Of a stretch of 18,004 bases of DNA, positions 14,728 through 18,004 are shown one piece after another (the first letter of the stretch is position 1; every line of letters starts with the position of its first letter). The stretch is taken from positions 1 to 18,004 of the forward strand of contig JAVXGM010000019.1 of the NCBI GenBank assembly GCA_036657395.1, read 5' to 3'. The notes beneath the pieces were generated by a model. The model did no database searches. It was not told where the DNA came from and saw only the letters and a program-made list of their open reading frames with translations. A program made the translations under genes and the position numbers. The stretch comes from JAVXGM01 sp036657395. GTDB lineage: Bacteria > Bacillota > Clostridia > Peptostreptococcales > Anaerovoracaceae.

Positions 14728-14761
14728 GGAGGCGGGGCATATTGTACCCTAATTTTTAATG
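14728..14761 (+). promoter_or_regulatory. Ribosome binding site and five-codon mini-ORF overlapping the lspA start
   Basis: GGAGG (14728-14732) lies 26 bases before the lspA ATG, too far for direct use. It is well spaced (nine bases) for a TTG at 14742 that opens a five-codon frame ending in TAA at 14757-14759. That stop overlaps the lspA ATG as TAATG. Translation of lspA may therefore depend on termination-reinitiation at this junction. Confidence 0.4.
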
Positions 14762-15208
14762 TACTATATTATTATTCTGCTTATCATTGCCGCCGATCAG
14801 CTAGTAAAAAGAGGAGTGGCAGCTAATATGAATTTGTATGAGACCATTCCTGTTTGGGACAATGTGTTTCATATTACCTATATTCAAAATCATGGTGCTG
14901 CATTTAGCATACTCGAGGGCTTTAGAGGATTTCTAATAGTATTACCTATAGTTGTGATTGTCTGCGGTTTAGCCTATATCGTTTGGAAGAGACGAAAAGC
15001 CCATTTTATGCTGCTACTATCACTGTCTTGTATTATCGGCGGAGGAATAGGGAATTTAATTGATAGAATAGTATACGGCCATGTGATAGACTATTTGGAT
15101 TTTAGAATTTTTCCAGTGTTTAACGTAGCGGATATTTCCGTTTGCGTGGGGTGTATGTTAATGATGGTATATGTTTTTTTTATTGATGGAAGACGGAGCG
15201 ATGGATAG
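14759..15208 (+). CDS. lspA: Lipoprotein signal peptidase LspA (signal peptidase II)
   Basis: A 149-residue aspartic protease with four membrane helices (about 2-17, 55-76, 81-99, 120-142) that cleaves signal peptides of diacylglyceryl-modified prolipoproteins. Catalytic aspartates are Asp102 in G-N-L-I-D-R-I and Asp125 in F-N-V-A-D-I-S-V. Other conserved motifs are A-A-D-Q (11-14) and N-H-G-A-A-F-S (44-50). An in-frame stop at 14750 rules out an earlier start, and MYYIIILLIIAADQL is a normal family N-terminus. No ribosome binding site lies at normal distance (see the mini-ORF). Its 3' end overlaps the start of the pseudouridine synthase gene by 8 bases. Confidence 0.95.
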   Translation: MYYIIILLIIAADQLVKRGVAANMNLYETIPVWDNVFHITYIQNHGAAFSILEGFRGFLIVLPIVVIVCGLAYIVWKRRKAHFMLLLSLSCIIGGGIGNLIDRIVYGHVIDYLDFRIFPVFNVADISVCVGCMLMMVYVFFIDGRRSDG

Positions 15209-16124
15209 AGTAGAAATATACAAATTTAATATTGATGAAAAAATGGAAGGGACCAGGCTTGATTTGGTCCTTTCTCTTAAATTTCCACAAATTTCAAGAA
15301 GCTTTATCCAAAAGCTAATTGAAGAAAAACAAGTTTCTATTAATGGGATAACCTGTGATAGTAAGAAGTACAAGGTGAAAAATAAAGACAGCGGAGAAGT
15401 GATTATTCCTGAGCCAAAAGAGCTTGAGATTCTAAAGGAAGATATTCCACTGGATATTGTCTTTGAAGACGATGATGTTTTGGTGATAAATAAACCTAAA
15501 GGTATGGTAGTTCACCCAGCAGTTGGAAATTACACAGGAACCCTGGTTAACGGAATAATGTATCACTGTGGAGATCGTCTATCCTCTATTAATGGGGTGG
15601 TTCGCCCAGGCATTCTTCATAGAATAGACAAAGACACTAGTGGTCTTCTTATGGTAGCCAAAAATGACCAGGCTCATCAATTCTTGGCTAGACAATTGGC
15701 AGACCATACTATCACTAGAGTCTATAATGCCGTGGTTTATCACAACTTTTCTGAAGATGAGGGCGTAGTAGATGCACCTCTTGATCGGGATCCTAAAAAT
15801 AGAAAGAGGCGAGCAGTTGTTAGGGATGGTGGAAAAAGAGCGGTGACTCACTATAAGGTGATAGAGCGTTTTGGAAAATATACATTGATTGAAGCAAGAT
15901 TACAAACAGGCAGAACTCACCAAATACGTGTTCACATGGCATACATAAAGCACCCTCTTTTGGGGGATGAATTATATGGACCAGCCAAGCAGCCGTTTAA
16001 ATTGCATGGACAAATGCTTCACGCAGGGGTGCTAGGCTTTATTCACCCAAAGACAAAGACATATATGGAATTTAGGTGTGAACCACCAGAAGAATTTCAG
16101 CGTACAATAGAAAAAATAAAATGA
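15201..16124 (+). CDS. RluD-family RNA pseudouridine synthase
   Basis: A 307-residue enzyme. The N-terminal S4 RNA-binding domain is about 17-75 (R-L-D-L-V-L-S...S-R-S-F-I-Q-K-L-I-E-E-K-Q-V-S-I-N-G) and the catalytic RluA-type domain about 88-300. The catalytic Asp143 is in H-R-I-D-K-D-T-S-G (140-148), and R-T-H-Q-I-R-V-H-M is the RNA-contact motif near 235. This family modifies 23S rRNA uridines; the exact target (RluD-type 1911/1915/1917) is likely but not proven. In-frame ATGs at 15171 and 15186 lie inside lspA. I chose 15201 because GGAAGACGGAG precedes it and the short overlap with the lspA stop is usual. The order lspA-rluD is conserved in Firmicutes. Confidence 0.92.
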   Translation: MDRVEIYKFNIDEKMEGTRLDLVLSLKFPQISRSFIQKLIEEKQVSINGITCDSKKYKVKNKDSGEVIIPEPKELEILKEDIPLDIVFEDDDVLVINKPKGMVVHPAVGNYTGTLVNGIMYHCGDRLSSINGVVRPGILHRIDKDTSGLLMVAKNDQAHQFLARQLADHTITRVYNAVVYHNFSEDEGVVDAPLDRDPKNRKRRAVVRDGGKRAVTHYKVIERFGKYTLIEARLQTGRTHQIRVHMAYIKHPLLGDELYGPAKQPFKLHGQMLHAGVLGFIHPKTKTYMEFRCEPPEEFQRTIEKIK

Positions 16125-16134
16125 GGGAAGAATA

Positions 16135-16755
16135 ATGGAGAAAGTAAATTTTAAACCGGGAACCATGTTAAATCCTGTACCGGTGGTCATGGTATCCTGT
16201 GGAACTGAAGCGGAAAGCAATATTATTACAATTGCTTGGACGGGAATAGTAAATTCTGATCCACCTATGACGTATGTATCTGTGAGAAAGTCTAGACATT
16301 CTCATCACATCATCAAAGAGAGGGGAGAATTTGTAATTAATTTGGCTACAGAAGATTTGGCCTTTGCCACAGATTATTGTGGAGTAAAATCAGGAAAAGA
16401 TATAGATAAATTTAAAGAGCAAAACCTGACCAAAGGAAAAGGAAAAAAAGTAAGCTGTCCCACAATACTTGAATCCCCAGTAAATTTAGAGTGTAAGGTA
16501 AAGGAGATTATACAGTACCCTAGCCATGATATGTTTATTGGAGAAATTGTAAACGTTCAAGTAAATAAACAGCTTATAGACCCGAGCAATAGGATTATGT
16601 TAGATGCTGCAAAGCTTATTTGCTACAATCACGGTGAATATTTTGGAATTCAAAGAAAGCCTCTTGGCAGATTTGGACATGCTGTAATGAAAACAAAGAC
16701 TAAACGGAGAATCGCAAGCAAAAAAGGAAAGAAGCCATATAAAGGGAAAAAATAA
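16135..16755 (+). CDS. Flavin reductase-like FMN-binding protein
   Basis: A 206-residue protein of the flavin reductase-like split-barrel family: P-V-P-V-V-M-V-S-C-G (18-27), N-I-I-T-I-A-W-T-G-I-V-N-S-D-P-P-M (33-49), S-R-H-S-H-H-I-I-K-E-R-G-E-F-V-I-N-L (57-74) and D-Y-C-G-V-K-S-G-K-D-I-D-K-F (82-95). The last ~30 residues (R-R-I-A-S-K-K-G-K-K and onward) are strongly basic, an extension beyond the usual domain that may bind nucleic acid or be unstructured. Reaction and partner are unknown; it may be an electron-transfer flavoprotein. AGGGAAG precedes the ATG, and it lies 10 bases after the pseudouridine synthase gene, so it is probably the last main gene of this operon. Confidence 0.85.
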   Translation: MEKVNFKPGTMLNPVPVVMVSCGTEAESNIITIAWTGIVNSDPPMTYVSVRKSRHSHHIIKERGEFVINLATEDLAFATDYCGVKSGKDIDKFKEQNLTKGKGKKVSCPTILESPVNLECKVKEIIQYPSHDMFIGEIVNVQVNKQLIDPSNRIMLDAAKLICYNHGEYFGIQRKPLGRFGHAVMKTKTKRRIASKKGKKPYKGKK

Positions 16756-16792
16756 AGCCACATTATTTGTGTGGGAAAAGGGAGGGGCTAAT

Positions 16793-16864
16793 ATGAAAAA
16801 AACCTCATTTGCAGAAACATATTACTTTTCATCCCAATTAGAAATATTCAGGAAGATAAAATAA
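16793..16864 (+). CDS. Possible 23-residue small ORF before the terminator
   Basis: A 23-codon frame begins MKKTSFAETYYF and ends with TAA inside the 5' arm of the terminator. GGGAGGGG lies five bases before the ATG, the main support. The peptide has no recognisable feature: mildly basic ends, no membrane helix. It may be a genuine small operon gene or a chance frame in the 3' untranslated region. Confidence 0.25.
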   Translation: MKKTSFAETYYFSSQLEIFRKIK

Positions 16865-16964
16865 AAGCAACATAGCAGTATAAAAACTTGAACCGACCCC
16901 CAAAAGTTAGACCAAAAATCTAACAATTTGGGAGGTCAGTTCAACTGCCTGTTGCTTTTATTTT
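16858..16964 (+). terminator. Bidirectional intrinsic terminator, interrupted by a miniature element
   Basis: AAAATAAAAGCAACA (16858-16872) and TGTTGCTTTTATTTT (16950-16964) form a perfect 15-bp inverted repeat. A further GCAGT (16875-16879) pairs with ACTGC (16944-16948). On each strand the outer part of the 3' arm is T-rich, so it can stop the plus-strand operon and also the minus-strand genes that end at 16971. Between the arms lies the 55-bp element. With that and one copy of ACT removed, the ancestral loop would be only about seven bases (ATAAAAA), a normal terminator. Confidence 0.8.
16889..16943 (+). mobile_element. 55-bp IS3-family-like miniature inverted-repeat element
   Basis: The left end reads TGAACCGACCCCCAAAAGTT. 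The right end, read inward from the other strand, is TGAACTGACCTCCCAAATTG, then TTAGA; the two agree at most positions over about 25 bases with small indels. TGAACYGACC...GTTAGA resembles terminal repeats of IS3-family (IS150-like) elements. The direct repeat ACT flanks it (16886-16888 and 16944-16946), fitting a 3-bp target duplication. Nothing remains between the ends except a few A/T bases, so it is non-autonomous, either a MITE or an internally deleted relic. Family assignment is from memory of consensus ends. Confidence 0.7.
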
Positions 16965-16970
16965 GTTTTA

Positions 16971-17294
16971 CTATGGGGTAATGTTAAAATTTGAAGTTCG
17001 CTTACAACATGAAGTTGTTTCTCCAACATCTGCCTTTGTACCATATTCCAGTGGAATTCGGATGCAAACAGACTGTGTAATCGTAAGCTCACACCCACAA
17101 GAGCAAGTGGATCCTTGATTTTGATGAAGTGTAATTATTGGCTCTCCACAGCATTCTGTCTCTAGTTCTCCAAGAGTTGCATAAGGTTTTAATTCTAGGG
17201 GAACGCTTACCTCTGCACATTGGGAGTGAACACTGGTGCAAGTTAAAGCTTTTGGATTATGAGATAATATTTCTCCCATATATTCCCCGTTCAT
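16971..17294 (-). CDS. Cysteine-rich protein, second copy of a paralogous pair
   Basis: A 107-residue protein with ten cysteines and no signal peptide or membrane helix. It is homologous to the preceding gene's product: both share V-x-V-P-x-x-x-x-P-x-A, C-C-G-x-P, T-I-x-Q-x-x-C-x-x-x-P-x-x-x-G, then A-x-V-G-x-T and a closing C. The function is unknown to me. Cysteine-rich, signal-less paired proteins in Clostridia are often spore coat or exosporium components, an inference only. The ATG overlaps the stop of the upstream gene as TAATG, and AGGA lies seven bases before it. An alternative ATG five codons later has GGGGA in front. The gene ends seven bases from the bidirectional terminator. Confidence 0.7.
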   Translation of the reverse strand: MNGEYMGEILSHNPKALTCTSVHSQCAEVSVPLELKPYATLGELETECCGEPIITLHQNQGSTCSCGCELTITQSVCIRIPLEYGTKADVGETTSCCKRTSNFNITP

Positions 17295-17644
17295 TACTCT
17301 ATCCTAGAGTTGATGACTGGTAGAACGGATTCAACACGCTTATCACAGTTGGCACAGATATCATCAGCATCAGCGCCGTTGCAACTCACAAAAGTATCAC
17401 CAACTTCAGCAGTAGCGCCGAAATCTACGGGCACAGCAACGCAAATATCCTGGCTGATGGTAAAAGCACAAGTTCCATTCTTAATGCCTCCACAGGTGTT
17501 TTTTCCGGATGTTACTACAGGGTTACCGCAGCACTTCGTACATGTTAAACCTGTTTTTGCAAATGGTGTTACTGTAACAGGTACGCAAATCGAAGCAGAT
17601 TGATAGCCTACAGCTGGACAAGTTTGATCTATAGTATCTGACAT
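17294..17644 (-). CDS. Cysteine-rich protein, first copy of a paralogous pair
   Basis: A 116-residue protein with eleven cysteines: Cys9, 20, 35, 38, 39, 51, 59, 68, 88, 97 and 100. Core pattern: S-I-C-V-P-V-T-V-T-P-F-A-K-T-G (18-32), C-T-K-C-C-G-N-P-V-V (35-44), C-A-F-T-I-S-Q-D-I-C-V-A-V-P-V-D-F-G-A-T-A (59-79). Repeated V-P-V-x-x-x-P-F and V-P-V-D-F-G segments suggest a small beta-rich domain. An extra C-x2-C knuckle near the end (97-100) is missing from the second copy. A very strong site, AGGAGAGGAG, lies seven bases before the ATG, implying high expression. The pair is one transcription unit. Function not recognised; a structural role on the spore surface is a guess. Confidence 0.72.
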   Translation of the reverse strand: MSDTIDQTCPAVGYQSASICVPVTVTPFAKTGLTCTKCCGNPVVTSGKNTCGGIKNGTCAFTISQDICVAVPVDFGATAEVGDTFVSCNGADADDICANCDKRVESVLPVINSRIE

Positions 17645-17678
17645 AAAAAATCTCCTCTCCTTATTCGAGTTATCATAT

Positions 17679-17745
17679 TAAAATATAGAAGAGATTCTGC
17701 TTATAATGTAAAATTACACTAAACACAGATCTCTTCTATATTTTA
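17679..17745. repeat. 17-bp perfect inverted repeat upstream of the cysteine-rich genes
   Basis: TAAAATATAGAAGAGAT (17679-17695) and its exact complement (17729-17745) enclose 33 bases, within which TGTAA-AA-TTACA forms a smaller inverted repeat. It lies 35-100 bases upstream of the first cysteine-rich gene, on its promoter side. It may be an operator, a hairpin in the leader RNA, or a short mobile relic. The closest promoter-like core is TATAAT on the plus strand in the loop (17702-17707), without a -35. I saw no convincing sporulation sigma-factor promoter. Confidence 0.6.
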
Positions 17746-17770
17746 TGTTGCTAATATAATTGTGACACAC

Positions 17771-17899
17771 TTATGGTCTAATAAATTTTTCGTAGAAGAG
17801 CTGAAAACACAAAACTGTAAAAACAAAGGTAAATAATATAGCACCATAGTCATTGCACTTTGTTCCAGTTAATTGATGTATTATCAGGTTTAACTTCAT
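17771..17899 (-). CDS. Possible 42-residue single-pass membrane peptide
   Basis: The reading frame begins MKLNLIIHQLTGTKC and has one hydrophobic stretch (about 18-36, Y-G-A-I-L-F-T-F-V-F-T-V-L-C-F-Q-L-F-Y) followed by a charged end E-K-F-I-R-P. That is compatible with one membrane helix with a basic end. Only a weak ribosome binding site (GTGAG) precedes the ATG, and no clear promoter is visible. It ends 25 bases before the long inverted repeat. It could be a small membrane protein or a chance frame in AT-rich DNA; nothing else occupies 17746-17980. Confidence 0.3.
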   Translation of the reverse strand: MKLNLIIHQLTGTKCNDYGAILFTFVFTVLCFQLFYEKFIRP

Positions 17900-17980
17900 G
17901 TTCTCACTACCAGAAAAGGGGTGTTATTTAGACTTACAATTAACTTACCAAAATAAATAAAAAATAAACCAGAAAACGCA

Positions 17981-17986
17981 TTGACA
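17981..17986 (+). promoter_or_regulatory. -35 box of a promoter that runs off the window
   Basis: A consensus TTGACA lies 18 bases from the window end. The -10 box would start at about 18004, outside the sequence, so this only suggests a plus-strand gene to the right. Confidence 0.25.
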
Positions 17987-18004
17987 GAAGGGATAGTATT
18001 TGGT

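Noticed and set aside
14742..14759. Alternative lspA start at the TTG or a frameshifted lspA
   Set aside because: The TTG frame closes after five codons, and the ATG at 14759 gives a complete normal LspA N-terminus, so no frameshift is needed.
16889..16943. Abutted ends (circle junction) of an IS3-family element
   Set aside because: In a circle junction the terminal TGA ends would face each other; here they point outwards and are flanked by a direct repeat, as in an inserted miniature element.

Overview
The window looks like a chromosomal segment of a low-GC, anaerobic member of the Clostridia (Firmicutes). This rests on three things: the conserved ylxM-ffh-rpsP-khpA-rimM-trmD gene order, the sepF-divIVA-lspA division cluster with strong GGAGG ribosome binding sites, and a corrinoid-type methyltransferase paired with a PocR/AraC-type regulator. 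I cannot name the species. There are no tRNA, rRNA or CRISPR features.

Left part (1-3600). The first 52 bases look like the 3' end of a group II intron (end of domain V plus domain VI). Two minus-strand genes follow, a membrane-bound diguanylate cyclase (Cache-PAS-GGDEF-GAF) and a DUF454 membrane protein. They are visibly richer in GC than the rest of the window and may have been acquired horizontally. Next to them is a very compact minus-strand transcription unit: a near-consensus promoter, a 37-codon open reading frame and a perfect intrinsic terminator. I do not recognise its product.

Accessory part (3600-8150). A helical hypothetical protein is followed by a small redox/hydrolase cassette: an iron-sulfur flavoprotein-like FMN reductase, an alpha/beta hydrolase and a zinc-ribbon protein. 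A PocR-like/AraC regulator is transcribed divergently from a MtaA-like (URO-D family) methyltransferase, which ends in a strong terminator.

Housekeeping part (8160-16970). This is a long plus-strand run: ylxM, ffh, rpsP, khpA, rimM, trmD (protein targeting, ribosome and tRNA maturation), then a HlyD-like membrane protein, the YggS PLP-homeostasis protein, sepF, divIVA, lspA, an RluD-family pseudouridine synthase and a flavin reductase-like protein. rplS, usually next to trmD, is absent here. The run ends at a bidirectional terminator. A 55-bp IS3-family-like miniature element sits inside the terminator hairpin, with a 3-bp target duplication.

Right part (16971-18004). Two overlapping minus-strand genes encode paralogous cysteine-rich proteins, possibly spore-surface components (inference). 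Upstream of them lie a 17-bp perfect inverted repeat and a possible 42-codon membrane peptide gene. A -35 box at the right edge may belong to a gene beyond the window.
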